In this document: piece by piece, positions 6,989 through 15,866 of the stretch
Numbering within the stretch: position 1 is the first letter of the stretch
How the letters are laid out: every line of letters starts with the position of its first letter
Assembly: GCA_012842745.1 (NCBI GenBank)
Contig: DUSF01000056.1
Span: 62,001 to 126,000 of the forward strand
Source: Bacillus sp. (in: firmicutes)
GTDB lineage: Bacteria; Bacillota; Bacilli; Bacillales; Bacillaceae_J
Direction of reading: 5' to 3'
DNA length: 64,000 bases
Made by a program: the position numbers and the translations under genes
Notes under the pieces: model-generated
Databases searched by the model: none
Seen by the model: only the letters and a program-made list of their open reading frames with translations
Told to the model about the DNA's origin: nothing

Positions 6989-9900
6989 ATCAATATAAAT
7001 ATTTAGTCATATTACTAGTCGCAGTACTTTTATTAGCCAGTTGTTCAGCAAATCGAACGATGGAAATGGAAACCTATTTGCCGCAAAAAATTTCAGTTCC
7101 GAAAGGTGTAAATTTTGAAGAGGAAATTGAAGTTGCCGTATTATCCACATCAGAGGATATCCATACAAAAAGTATTGTTCAGCATCTTCAGCAATCATTA
7201 GTTGCCAATATACATGTAACACCTGTTGCTCTGAAAGATTTTTCACACTTAAAAAAGGATTATGATTTTATTTATCTTGATGGCCAGCTTGGAGAAAAAG
7301 AAATTGAAGAGGTGAAAGATGAGCTTATATCATATGTAAATGACGGCGGTAGTTTATTTTTATCCCATGAATATGGTAAACAATTCCCATCGGAGTTTAC
7401 TGGAATTACACGATTTGAGCCAATCACAGATAAGGAATTATCTTTTACATACCCAGAAGTTCGCCGCAATCTTAGCGGCTTGCAAGAAGTTTGGCGCACT
7501 TTTACAGATATATATGGGAAATATCAAGGATTAAAGGCAACGCATCATATTGATTTTAAAGAAGGAGCGGTTATTGGTACAGCTACACCGCTAGTTAATA
7601 AAGGAGAGTTATCGCTTTTAACAGCCCAATCTTACGGAAAAGGCACGGTTATTTGGGCAAACAAATTTCTTCCGAATGAACAGTTTATTACAAGATTTGA
7701 TTTGCAAGCTGAAAATAATCAGAAATACTTCCATTTTGGCTATGCAAGTGCCAATTATTTATTCAGAAATGAATTAATGAAATATATTGCCAAAGAGAAA
7801 TACGGGTATTCAATTCAAAAGGCATATGGAACATATGGGCGGCCTAGTTTAGCGTGGCAAGCCCATTATGAGGCACTCTATTCATTTGTTTTGCGGGATA
7901 TGATTAAGTGGACGGAGCTCCTTGAAAAGCATAATCAAATTCCAACGTATTCCATCGTGCGCGGTAGCTATAATGGTGGTCAATGGCAGGAAACACTAAG
8001 GTTTCATGAAAATATCGGAACAAACAGCGAACCTAATTTTGTTAATGTAGAAGAAAATTCGTTTTTCTCGGCTGGAAAGGTACTTACTACAAAAGAAGAT
8101 ATCATTCGTTTTGAACGGTATCCAGGCTATCATACGTTTTTATCGCCGTTAGAGCTTCCGTATCGGGCTTATGCTACAGTAGCAGATTTGAATGCTGATG
8201 GAAAACTTGATTTACTTGTTGGTTCCTACAATGGGAATGTGTATTTTATGCAAAATGCAGGGGAAGCAGGTGAACTGCTGTTTGAATCACCGGTTGAGCT
8301 TAAAGATGTTCACGTAGATCAAGCTGCTGCGCCAACGGTTGTCGATTGGAACGATAATCAAAAGGATGATCTAATTGTTGGCAATGAAGCAGGAGAGTTA
8401 TTATTATTTTTGAACGATGGGAAAGGTGGATTTACAAAAGAAGGAAATATAACTGCGAATGGAAACCCAATTAAGCTAGTTGGTAATGCGGCACCTACCG
8501 CGGTTGATTGGGACGGGGATGGAATCATTGATTTGCTTGTTGGCGACAAAACAGGTCAAGTTTATTTTTATAAAGGAAAAGAGACTGGTAGCATTGATGT
8601 AAGTGAAGGAATTGCGCTTCAAAGTTCTGATGGGGTATTACAAGTCGATTCGTTTGCTGCACCAGCGGTTGTCGATTGGAATGAAGATGGCAACCTTGAT
8701 TTATTAGTTGGCGATATATCTGGAGAGATTACTGTTTTCTTACAGCAGGACGATGGTTTGCTTGTAAATCAAGGGAAGCTCACAGGGGAAACGAAAAATT
8801 TCTTTGGTACAAATGCAATCAATGTTGGGCATTTTACAGTTCCTGTCGTTGTTGATTGGAATATGGATGGAAAGAAGGATTTACTAACAGGACATCTTGA
8901 ATACGGTAACCCATATGCGATTGATGATCAGTTATTTCCTTATAAGCGAGAGTTCAAGGAAAATATTGCGCATTCTCAGTCAAAAAAGATTCCGCTAATC
9001 CCGCATATGTATTTTAATGAAAATTTAACAGACGAAAACGAAAATCACGAAATGGAGATCCATCGAAATTCTTTTAACAACCTTGGTATCCCTTGGAAAG
9101 AGGACATGGGTGTCAATCATCATACATGGACGATTAATAAGGATGCATTGCAGACGTTTAAAAACCAACAAGAATATGGAATTTGGTGGAATTTTGGCTT
9201 TAGACCACCGAATGTGAGCACAGCACCAAGGGATGGCAAGGAATTTTTAATGATTGTTCCGTTTATGCTGCCAAGTGAAAAGGAAGACGAGCGGTTTTCG
9301 AAATTCATTTTATTCTCGCCAGCACCGCATAATTTAAACTATGCACAGGCTTGGGATGGACTAGCAAAGTTCGATATTCCGCTAACATATTTTGAACATA
9401 TTGAGCATAGTATGAAGCCTGGGACAAAGGTGTATAAAAAATTAATCGACGAAATTAATTTTATGAATGAGTTTCGAGAAAAATATAAGTACACGTTCCA
9501 AACAGAGGAGCAAATGGCAAGGAGCTTCCTCAACACGTTTTATGGTGATGTTCACTTTGCCGCAACAAATGAAGGGGTAGTTGTTGTACCTGATTATTCA
9601 AATGTCCCAGAAGAAGTAAAAGAATATGAAAAAACATTAGGAATTAAGCTTGAATTAGGGGAAGCGTATGAAGGGAAAGAGATTACAACATCTAGTATGT
9701 TTTTCTACGAAGGAAATGATGGTTATTACATCGGTGTAGATGAGCCAATAAAGATTGATTTTGTTGAAAAATCAACGATGCTAGAGCAAGTCCATTTCGT
9801 TCGTTCAAATAGCCCAGTAGAAATCATTTCTATCGAAAAAAATGTGTTGCGGTTAAAATTAGCAACAAAAGGAATGCAGGAGCTTGAAATCTATTCCCCT

Positions 9901-10005
9901 GTCAAACTAAAGGTGCGCGGTAAAAACATCAAGGTGAATAAGAATAGGAATAGCTATTCGATTATTCATTATGGGGATGAAGTGGAAATTACGTTGACAA
10001 AATGA
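6985..10005 (+). CDS. Large lipoprotein with VCBS/FG-GAP repeats
   Basis: This 1006-residue protein has a lipoprotein signal peptide ending in LLLASC, so it should be anchored outside the membrane through the lipobox Cys at about residue 20. Residues 45-250 alternate strands and helices (DYDFIYLDG, YVNDGGSLFLSHE, GKGTVIWANKF) in a way that recalls the amidotransferase-like domains of carbohydrate-active proteins; this is a weak impression. Residues about 390-650 hold five repeats with Asp-rich loops such as VVDWNEDGNLDLLVG and AVDWDGDGIIDLLVG, typical of calcium-binding VCBS/FG-GAP blades. The C-terminal 350 residues are unassigned. AAAGGAA precedes the ATG, which overlaps the upstream stop. 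A surface polymer or polysaccharide role is plausible but unproven. Confidence 0.82.
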   Translation: MNQYKYLVILLVAVLLLASCSANRTMEMETYLPQKISVPKGVNFEEEIEVAVLSTSEDIHTKSIVQHLQQSLVANIHVTPVALKDFSHLKKDYDFIYLDGQLGEKEIEEVKDELISYVNDGGSLFLSHEYGKQFPSEFTGITRFEPITDKELSFTYPEVRRNLSGLQEVWRTFTDIYGKYQGLKATHHIDFKEGAVIGTATPLVNKGELSLLTAQSYGKGTVIWANKFLPNEQFITRFDLQAENNQKYFHFGYASANYLFRNELMKYIAKEKYGYSIQKAYGTYGRPSLAWQAHYEALYSFVLRDMIKWTELLEKHNQIPTYSIVRGSYNGGQWQETLRFHENIGTNSEPNFVNVEENSFFSAGKVLTTKEDIIRFERYPGYHTFLSPLELPYRAYATVADLNADGKLDLLVGSYNGNVYFMQNAGEAGELLFESPVELKDVHVDQAAAPTVVDWNDNQKDDLIVGNEAGELLLFLNDGKGGFTKEGNITANGNPIKLVGNAAPTAVDWDGDGIIDLLVGDKTGQVYFYKGKETGSIDVSEGIALQSSDGVLQVDSFAAPAVVDWNEDGNLDLLVGDISGEITVFLQQDDGLLVNQGKLTGETKNFFGTNAINVGHFTVPVVVDWNMDGKKDLLTGHLEYGNPYAIDDQLFPYKREFKENIAHSQSKKIPLIPHMYFNENLTDENENHEMEIHRNSFNNLGIPWKEDMGVNHHTWTINKDALQTFKNQQEYGIWWNFGFRPPNVSTAPRDGKEFLMIVPFMLPSEKEDERFSKFILFSPAPHNLNYAQAWDGLAKFDIPLTYFEHIEHSMKPGTKVYKKLIDEINFMNEFREKYKYTFQTEEQMARSFLNTFYGDVHFAATNEGVVVVPDYSNVPEEVKEYEKTLGIKLELGEAYEGKEITTSSMFFYEGNDGYYIGVDEPIKIDFVEKSTMLEQVHFVRSNSPVEIISIEKNVLRLKLATKGMQELEIYSPVKLKVRGKNIKVNKNRNSYSIIHYGDEVEITLTK

Positions 10006-10031
10006 ACTAGCAACAAATCATAGTGAAAAAA

Positions 10032-10040
10032 TGGTATAAT
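10032..10040 (+). promoter_or_regulatory. Extended -10 element upstream of the Uma2 gene
   Basis: TGGTATAAT lies 35 bases before the ATG at 10076. No clear -35 hexamer is seen, but the TG-N extension can compensate. It suggests that the Uma2 gene has its own promoter. Confidence 0.5.
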
Positions 10041-10075
10041 CATGAGAAATAAAGCTTTGGAATGGAAGTGATCAT

Positions 10076-10657
10076 ATGCCATTACCGAAAGAAAATAGAA
10101 TTTATACTTATGTAGATTACTTATCATGGCCGGAAGATGAGAGAGTAGAAATTATCAGTGGAGTTCCATTTTTACAAGCAGCACCTTCAAGGATACACCA
10201 AGAAACGCTTTCTGAATTACATCGGCAAATAGCCAATTTTTTAGTAGGGAAGGAATGCAAGGTTTATCCTGCGCCTTTTCATGTTGTTTTAAATCTAGAT
10301 GAAAAAAGTGAAAGTGAACTGGATAGAAAGAATGTATTCGAACCTGATATTTCGATTGTATGCGATAAATCGAAATTAGATGATCGTGGCTGTAAAGGTA
10401 GCCCGGATATGGTTATTGAAATTATCTCACCTTCAACTGCAAGAAAAGATAAGGTTGAGAAGTTTAACAAATATGAACAGGCTGGGGTAAAGGAATACTG
10501 GGTAGTTGAACCAGATGAAAAAATTGTTGGTGTTTTTACTCTTCAAAGTAATGGAAGGTATGGCAGACCTGGTATGTATACAGAAGAGGATGAAGTTAAA
10601 GTATCAATTTTTGATGATTTGGTGATTGATCTAAGTAAAGTCTTTTCATTTGAATAA
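10076..10657 (+). CDS. Uma2-family (DUF820) putative endonuclease
   Basis: The 193-residue protein matches the Uma2/DUF820 restriction-endonuclease fold: an N-terminal VEIISGVPFLQAAPSRIHQE segment, then FEPDISIVCD and SPDMVIEIISPSTARKDKVE, which supply the Asp and Glu-x-x-Ser residues of the PD-(D/E)XK-like site, then KYEQAGVKEYWVVEP. The length fits the family. The ATG follows GGAAGTGAT, and the gene has its own likely promoter and a hairpin repeat as terminator, so it is a single-gene unit. Cellular roles of Uma2 proteins are mostly unknown; they are common as scattered paralogues. No partner methylase or toxin-antitoxin mate is next to it. Confidence 0.85.
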   Translation: MPLPKENRIYTYVDYLSWPEDERVEIISGVPFLQAAPSRIHQETLSELHRQIANFLVGKECKVYPAPFHVVLNLDEKSESELDRKNVFEPDISIVCDKSKLDDRGCKGSPDMVIEIISPSTARKDKVEKFNKYEQAGVKEYWVVEPDEKIVGVFTLQSNGRYGRPGMYTEEDEVKVSIFDDLVIDLSKVFSFE

Positions 10658-10669
10658 ATAGAATACTTT

Positions 10670-10708
10670 AAAGCCTGTTTAACGGATTAAACCGCAACAA
10701 CAGGCTTT
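10670..10708 (+). terminator. Hairpin repeat copy 3
   Basis: AAAGCCTG (10670-10677) and CAGGCTTT (10701-10708) pair around an inner TTTAACGG...ACCGCAAC segment. It closes the Uma2 gene. No T-run follows because the right arm runs straight into the rqcH-like fragment. Its right half is identical to copy 4 at 11871. Confidence 0.75.
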
Positions 10709-10812
10709 ACACCGTTTAGCTTCTTAATATATCGTATTTTTGTGTTGCCAACAGGGACGGAGCTTGAATTCGTTGCTTTGCTGAAAAAAGTGGCGATGAT
10801 TGCAACTTTGAG
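10701..10812 (-). pseudogene. Decayed fragment of an rqcH-like 3' end
   Basis: Read on the reverse strand, these bases encode [20 protein letters not shown] and then IKKLNGVKP, clearly homologous to [20 protein letters not shown] and IKKPNGAKP of the intact rqcH in this window (12106-11994). After the KP codons the frame enters the hairpin repeat and stops. The last part of rqcH is missing, apparently by recombination at CAGGCTT, which occurs both in the terminator arm and in the KP codons. Nothing upstream continues the gene. It is a dead remnant of a duplicated rqcH end with its terminator. Confidence 0.8.
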
Positions 10813-11058
10813 TAATGTACTGTAAATACTACCAAAATAACACCGCAAACTTTTTTCGTTGTATTTTTAGTGAAATATAGACTAGCATTATAAGCAAGAG
10901 ATTTCTTGCAAGAAAAATTATATACCGAGAATAGAGAGTGAAAAATGACGATTTCATATTTTAAATTTATTAACAGTGCTGATTTTTTATAGTTAAAGGG
11001 AGCTTTTGGAAAAAGTAGTTTTTCATAATATTTAAGTAAAAGTAGGGGAGATGTAAAG

Positions 11059-11318
11059 ATGGGTAGAATTCCAAGAATGTTTATTAGTTTACTTTTGTTT
11101 AGCGCATTATTAAGTTTAGCTCAAATTGCCAGCGCAAATGATTTAAATGGAAAATTGAAACAAGTCATCATTTTCTAACAGGTATGGGTTATGATGGGAA
11201 TGGTCAAGCTGCCTATAAGGATCCAGATGGTGGACAATATAATTCTGGTACCCATTATTTTGATTGGTCTATTAATGAGTCTGAATTTGCTATGGGTACT
11301 ACTAAATATGTACCTTAA
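11059..11318 (+). pseudogene. Frameshifted gene for a small secreted protein
   Basis: AGGGGAG lies 8 bases before ATG 11059. The frame encodes a signal peptide (RMFISLLLFSALLSLAQIAS, then AN, with a likely AxA cut) but stops at 11178. A shift near 11163 opens a second frame to 11318, encoding HHFLTGMGYDGNGQAAYKDP and further Gly, Tyr and Asn-rich sequence ending TTKYVP. The two parts read naturally as one secreted protein of about 85 residues broken by one indel. I do not recognise the family; a secreted peptide or bacteriocin-like product is possible. A sequencing error is the alternative. A hairpin terminator follows. Confidence 0.55.
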
Positions 11319-11322
11319 CGTA

Positions 11323-11357
11323 AAGGCTCTTCCTTTTAAGCAAAGGAGGAGCTTCAT
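11323..11357 (+). terminator. Terminator after the frameshifted secreted-peptide gene
   Basis: AAGGCTCTTCCTTTT pairs with AAAGGAGGAGCTT with small mismatches around a short loop; TTTCTTATTTTTTA follows. The AAAGGAGG in its right arm is too far from the next ATG (11396) to be its ribosome site. Confidence 0.6.
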
Positions 11358-11395
11358 TTCTTATTTTTTATAAATACTAATGAAGGGCGATAAAT

Positions 11396-11830
11396 ATGCA
11401 TCCTACTGAAATAATTGAGCTACTGACTATAAGTGCTATGATTACAATAACTGTAATTATTACAATTTTTTTAAAAGGTAGTTGGCGAAAAATTGGTTGG
11501 TCTTTAGTTTTTTCTATATTGGTGGCATATTGTATTTTTTTTGTTGCACGCCCTTATTGGATTGATACACAAATCGACAAGAAAGTTAATTTATTAAGTT
11601 CATATTTGGAACAACGTTATCCTAATGAAAAATGGTTGATTTCAACAGTACCACATCGTGAGGATGGCTCAAAACATCTTAATCCATATTATATTGGGGT
11701 TATTTTTGAAAATGAGCCAGAAGTTACTTATAAGTATTGGGTAGAGAATAAGAATAATATCTATCAGATTTCTTATTCAACAAATAACAATGTAACCGAA
11801 TTTAAGCATTTAGAAAAGAAAATAAACTAA
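11396..11830 (+). CDS. Hypothetical membrane-anchored protein
   Basis: The 144-residue protein has two N-terminal hydrophobic segments (about 8-27 and 34-52) followed by a soluble, probably extracytoplasmic domain of about 90 residues containing LEQRYPNEKWLISTVPHRED and YYIGVIFENEPEVTYKYWV. GAAGGGCG lies 7 bases upstream of the ATG. The layout resembles small Bacillus membrane proteins of the YfjL or DUF3139 kind, but I cannot confirm a family. It is a single gene between two hairpins and convergent with rqcH. Confidence 0.7.
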   Translation: MHPTEIIELLTISAMITITVIITIFLKGSWRKIGWSLVFSILVAYCIFFVARPYWIDTQIDKKVNLLSSYLEQRYPNEKWLISTVPHREDGSKHLNPYYIGVIFENEPEVTYKYWVENKNNIYQISYSTNNNVTEFKHLEKKIN

Positions 11831-11870
11831 AAATTTTTAGAATGACTTAGTTAGTTTAATAAAACTATAA

Positions 11871-11910
11871 AAAGCCTGTCTTACGGACTAAACCGCAACA
11901 ACAGGCTTTT
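11871..11910. terminator. Bidirectional terminator; hairpin repeat copy 4
   Basis: AAAGCCTG (11871-11878) pairs with CAGGCTTT (11902-11909). T-rich sequence follows on the forward strand, and A-rich sequence precedes it, which is T-rich on the reverse strand. It lies between the forward gene ending at 11830 and rqcH ending at 11914, so it can serve both. Confidence 0.85.
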
Positions 11911-11913
11911 TCT

Positions 11914-13626
11914 TTATTTCTTTCTCAACTTTAAAACCAACTCCTCATCCGGTGTCACATACAAGGTCGTTTGATTTTCATAAATAACAAACCCAGGCTT
12001 GGCGCCATTTGGCTTTTTGATATGGCGTATTTTAGTAAAGTCAACAGGTACGGAGCTAGACTCCTTTGCTTTGCTGAAAAAAGCAGCGATGGTGGCGGCT
12101 TCAAGCAGAGTTTCTTCCGATGGTGCTTCATTTCGAATGACGACATGGGAGCCAGGTATGTCTTTCGTATGAAGCCAAATCTCATCTCTTCTAGCGAGCT
12201 TATTCGTCAAATATTCATTTTGCTTATTATTTTTGCCGACAATGATTTCATCGCCATCCGATGAAGTATAGTAGTCTAAAGTTGGTTTTTGATTTTTTTG
12301 CTTCGCTTTTTTGGCATTTTTGCGCATCTTTAAATAGCCTTCTTCAGCCAGTTCCTCGCGCATTTCTTCAATATCTTTCGGTGAGGCTGATTCAATCTGC
12401 TGCAGTAAACCATCAAAGTATTCAATTTCAATTTCAGTTAAGCTGATTTGCTCCTTGACAACGTCAACAGAATTTTTTAGCTTTTGATATTTTAAAAACA
12501 AGCTTTGTGCATTTTCCGATGGTGTTTTTAATGGGTCAAGCGAGATTGTTACGGTTGCGCCATTATCATCATAATAGTTGATAACGTCAATTTCCTTCAT
12601 CCCTTTTTTGGCAGCATACATATTCGCTGTTAACAATTCACCGAACAACTGATAGCGGTCAGCTTTTTTGGCATCTGCGAGGGACAGTTCAAGCTTTTTG
12701 ATTTTCTTTTTGTTTTTGTTTAATTCATTTTTAATAAAGCGTTCTAAATCATTGGCTTGCTGCTTGACGCGGTCCCGTTCTGCTTTTCCGTAATAATAGC
12801 GATCCAATAGCTCGCTCACGGATTCAAAATATTTAACCTCGCCTTTTAAATGTGTTAAATCACAAATATAGAAATATTCTTTGCTGGAAGCCGTAATCAT
12901 TTGCGGCTGATAACTTTTCTTTTTAATCGGCTCTATCACAGAAAAAAATGCTTTAGGAAGCGTCATGCGATTAGCCAGTCCGGCGCGATGAATCACTTCA
13001 GTAGCAAACAATGGTGAAATCCCGGAGAAATGCTCCACTAATTGGTTTCCAAGCTTCCCTTGGTTAAAGTTTAGTTTTGATAGTAGCATCTCTTCTGTAG
13101 CCGTTAACGGGTTTACTTTGTTCTGCTCGGGCGGTGCCATATACTCATACCCTGGCAAAACTGTCCGATGGCGATTAATAGCGGGGGAGACATGTTTAAT
13201 ACTGTCTATAATAATATTTTTTTCTTCGTCAATTAAAAGGATGTTGCTATGACGTCCCATAATTTCCACAATTAAAATTTTAATCGACTCATCACCGATT
13301 TCATTTTTTGTTCGCACATAAAATTTAATGATTCGTTCAAGCCCATCTTGTTCGATTTTTTCAATAAAGCTGCCCTCTAAATGCTTCCTTAAAAGCATGC
13401 AAAACATCGGCGGCTCCTTAGGATTATCATAGCTTTCCGTTGTAATATGTAATCTCGCATAGCTTGGATTAGCTGAAAGAAGTAGTTGCTGATTTTTTCC
13501 TTTCGCCCGAATTGTAAAAATCAAATCATATTTATAAGGTTGATAAATTCTTGAAATCCGCCCGTGTTCTAGCTTGTCTATTAATTCTTCTGTCACGGCT
13601 TTCGTTACAATCCCATCAAATGTCAT
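11914..13626 (-). CDS. rqcH: Rqc2-type ribosome quality control protein RqcH
   Basis: RqcH (yloA, formerly called fibronectin-binding protein) binds stalled 50S-peptidyl-tRNA complexes and recruits tRNA-Ala to add Ala tails to the nascent chain. The 570-residue protein has the NFACT-N domain (KIRAKGKN-type segment, VEIMGRHSN), a central helical and coiled-coil part (about 270-430) and the C-terminal NFACT-R domain ([20 protein letters not shown]). I chose ATG 13626, with GAGGTGG 5 bases upstream; an in-frame GTG at 13635 falls inside that site. The Asp-Arg pair known as D97/R98 in B. subtilis appears as Glu97-Arg98. In B. subtilis it lies upstream of yloB and yloC in the same orientation; here it is divergent from yloC and yloB is absent. 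Confidence 0.94.
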   Translation of the reverse strand: MTFDGIVTKAVTEELIDKLEHGRISRIYQPYKYDLIFTIRAKGKNQQLLLSANPSYARLHITTESYDNPKEPPMFCMLLRKHLEGSFIEKIEQDGLERIIKFYVRTKNEIGDESIKILIVEIMGRHSNILLIDEEKNIIIDSIKHVSPAINRHRTVLPGYEYMAPPEQNKVNPLTATEEMLLSKLNFNQGKLGNQLVEHFSGISPLFATEVIHRAGLANRMTLPKAFFSVIEPIKKKSYQPQMITASSKEYFYICDLTHLKGEVKYFESVSELLDRYYYGKAERDRVKQQANDLERFIKNELNKNKKKIKKLELSLADAKKADRYQLFGELLTANMYAAKKGMKEIDVINYYDDNGATVTISLDPLKTPSENAQSLFLKYQKLKNSVDVVKEQISLTEIEIEYFDGLLQQIESASPKDIEEMREELAEEGYLKMRKNAKKAKQKNQKPTLDYYTSSDGDEIIVGKNNKQNEYLTNKLARRDEIWLHTKDIPGSHVVIRNEAPSEETLLEAATIAAFFSKAKESSSVPVDFTKIRHIKKPNGAKPGFVIYENQTTLYVTPDEELVLKLRKK

Positions 13627-13778
13627 TTGTTCCACCTCTCAATGTACACATAGTATAGCATTTTTTTATTTCTATTTTCATCCGTAGCCTTTATAATTTA
13701 ACTTTAGTCTAAATTTTATATAATTTACTTGTTGTGCTAGCGTAAATTATATAGAATAAGATAGTGGATGTGATAAAT

Positions 13779-14660
13779 ATGATCGTAAGTATGACAGGAT
13801 TTGGTCGGAGCAAAAAGGAACTTCATAATTTCAAGGTGATTGTTGAAATGAAGTCGGTTAATCACCGTTTTAGCGAAATTACAGTACGGATGCCGAGACA
13901 ATTTTTATTATTTGAGGAAAAAATAAAAAAAATAGTCAATCAATACATACAACGAGGCCGTGTCGATGTTTTCGTAACTATCGAAGGAGAGGGCTATATT
14001 AATCGTTCCTTACAAGTAGATTGGATCTTGCTCTCGCAATATGAAAAAGCGCTTCAAAAAGCAAAAGAAATGTATAATCTTGATGGTTCTTTAACAATTG
14101 AACAACTCATTCAGCTTCCAGAGGTTTTTACCGTTACTGAAAATGAAGATGGTGCACACGAGTTAGAACAAGTTATTCTAGAAGTGACAAATGTGGCTGC
14201 GATAGAGCTGCAAGAAATGAGGAAAGCAGAAGGTGCTGCTTTAAAAGTTGATATAGAAAAACAGCTAAAAGTAATCCAAGAAGTTGTTGATTTTTTAAAG
14301 CCATTTTCAGCTCGTGTAGTAGAGAAGTATCGTGAACGGCTTCAAAAGAAAATGAGCGACTTTCTTTCAGAGAGCTTTGAGGTAGATGAAGCTAGGCTTT
14401 TAACGGAAGTGGCCTTGTTTGCTGATAAGGCAGATATTAATGAAGAATTGACAAGACTAGCGAGCCATGTGCAGCAATTTTTGAAGATTATCGAGACTCA
14501 AGGGAGCATTGGCAGAAAGCTTGATTTTCTTGTTCAGGAAATGAATCGGGAAATGAATACGATTGGCTCGAAGGCAAATGATGTAGACATTAGCCAAAAG
14601 GTTGTCGAAATGAAAAGCGAGCTTGAAAAGATAAAAGAACAAGTTCAAAATATTGAATAA
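13779..14660 (+). CDS. yloC: YicC/YloC-family endoribonuclease
   Basis: YloC belongs to the YicC family of RNA-binding endoribonucleases. The 293-residue protein starts MIVSMTGFGRSKKE, the family's signature N-terminus, and has the conserved VEMKSVNHRFSEI segment and C-terminal ETQGSIGRKLDFLVQEMNRE. I chose ATG 13779, 15 bases after an in-frame GTG, because family members start at this motif and GGATGTGAT precedes it. It opens a forward run with remA, gmk and rpoZ, as in B. subtilis. Precise substrates in Bacillus are not well settled. Confidence 0.93.
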   Translation: MIVSMTGFGRSKKELHNFKVIVEMKSVNHRFSEITVRMPRQFLLFEEKIKKIVNQYIQRGRVDVFVTIEGEGYINRSLQVDWILLSQYEKALQKAKEMYNLDGSLTIEQLIQLPEVFTVTENEDGAHELEQVILEVTNVAAIELQEMRKAEGAALKVDIEKQLKVIQEVVDFLKPFSARVVEKYRERLQKKMSDFLSESFEVDEARLLTEVALFADKADINEELTRLASHVQQFLKIIETQGSIGRKLDFLVQEMNREMNTIGSKANDVDISQKVVEMKSELEKIKEQVQNIE

Positions 14661-14729
14661 GACATATGGATTACTTATATTTTTTCGCATGCTCGATTAA
14701 AATATGGTAATGTACATAGGGGGACCATT

Positions 14730-14993
14730 ATGGGGATAAAGTTAATAAATATTGGATTTGGTAACATCGTATCTGCCAATCGAATCATTTCTATTGTAAG
14801 TCCTGAGTCTGCACCGATTAAAAGAATTATCCAAGAAGCTCGCGATAAAGGAATACTAATAGATGCAACATACGGAAGACGAACGAGAGCAGTGATTATT
14901 ACTGATAGTGATCATGTCATTCTTTCAGCCATTCAGCCGGAAACAGTGGCACAACGTTTAAATAATAAAGAAGATTTAAGTGATGAAGGGTAG
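14730..14993 (+). CDS. remA: Extracellular matrix regulator RemA
   Basis: RemA is a small DNA-binding protein that activates biofilm matrix operons and osmoprotection genes in B. subtilis. The 87 residues ([20 protein letters not shown], later [18 protein letters not shown]) match the family along its whole length. ATG follows AGGGGGACC. It lies between yloC and gmk as in other bacilli, 8 bases before gmk. Its presence beside a quorum cassette may link community behaviours, but this is inference. Confidence 0.93.
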   Translation: MGIKLINIGFGNIVSANRIISIVSPESAPIKRIIQEARDKGILIDATYGRRTRAVIITDSDHVILSAIQPETVAQRLNNKEDLSDEG

Positions 14994-15001
14994 GATTATA
15001 A

Positions 15002-15616
<615 letters not shown>

Positions 15617-15620
15617 ACCG

Positions 15621-15839
15621 ATGTTATATCCATCGATTGATTCTTTAAAAAGAAAGATTGATTCAAAATATACACTTGTAGCGGTAGCCTCAAAGCGCGC
15701 CCGTGAAATGCAGGAGAATAATGACTGCATGTTGGATACAACCGTATCAAAAAAAGCTGTAGGCAAAGCGCTTGAAGAAATAGCTGATGGTTTATTACAC
15801 TTGCAGTATGATGAAGAAAAAGACAACCTATATTTGTAG
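15621..15839 (+). CDS. rpoZ: RNA polymerase omega subunit
   Basis: Omega helps fold and assemble the beta' subunit of RNA polymerase. The 72-residue protein starts [20 protein letters not shown], as do Bacillus omegas, and contains [10 protein letters not shown] and [18 protein letters not shown] chose ATG 15621 rather than the TTG at 15609, which touches the GGAGG; the spacing to ATG is 12 bases, which is long. The stop codon lies inside the right arm of a terminator hairpin. Confidence 0.95.
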   Translation: MLYPSIDSLKRKIDSKYTLVAVASKRAREMQENNDCMLDTTVSKKAVGKALEEIADGLLHLQYDEEKDNLYL

Positions 15840-15852
15840 GTTGTTATTTTTT
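15823..15852 (+). terminator. Terminator overlapping the rpoZ stop
   Basis: ACAACCTA (15823-15830) pairs perfectly with TAGGTTGT (15837-15844) around TATTTG; TATTTTTTT follows. The rpoZ stop TAG is the first three bases of the right arm, so a translating ribosome would cover the hairpin. Confidence 0.85.
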
Positions 15853-15866
15853 TAAGGGGGTTTACG

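Noticed and set aside
10683-10697. CCGCAA inside hairpin copies 3 and 4 as ComA half-sites
   Set aside because: The partner TTGCGG and the third element are absent; the sequence is explained by the hairpin repeat.
10945-10992. 15-codon peptide MTISYFKFINSADFL
   Set aside because: Too short and unsupported; the surrounding 400 bases between the Uma2 gene and 11059 otherwise show only the rqcH remnant and a small palindrome GCAAGA/TCTTGC at 10894-10909.
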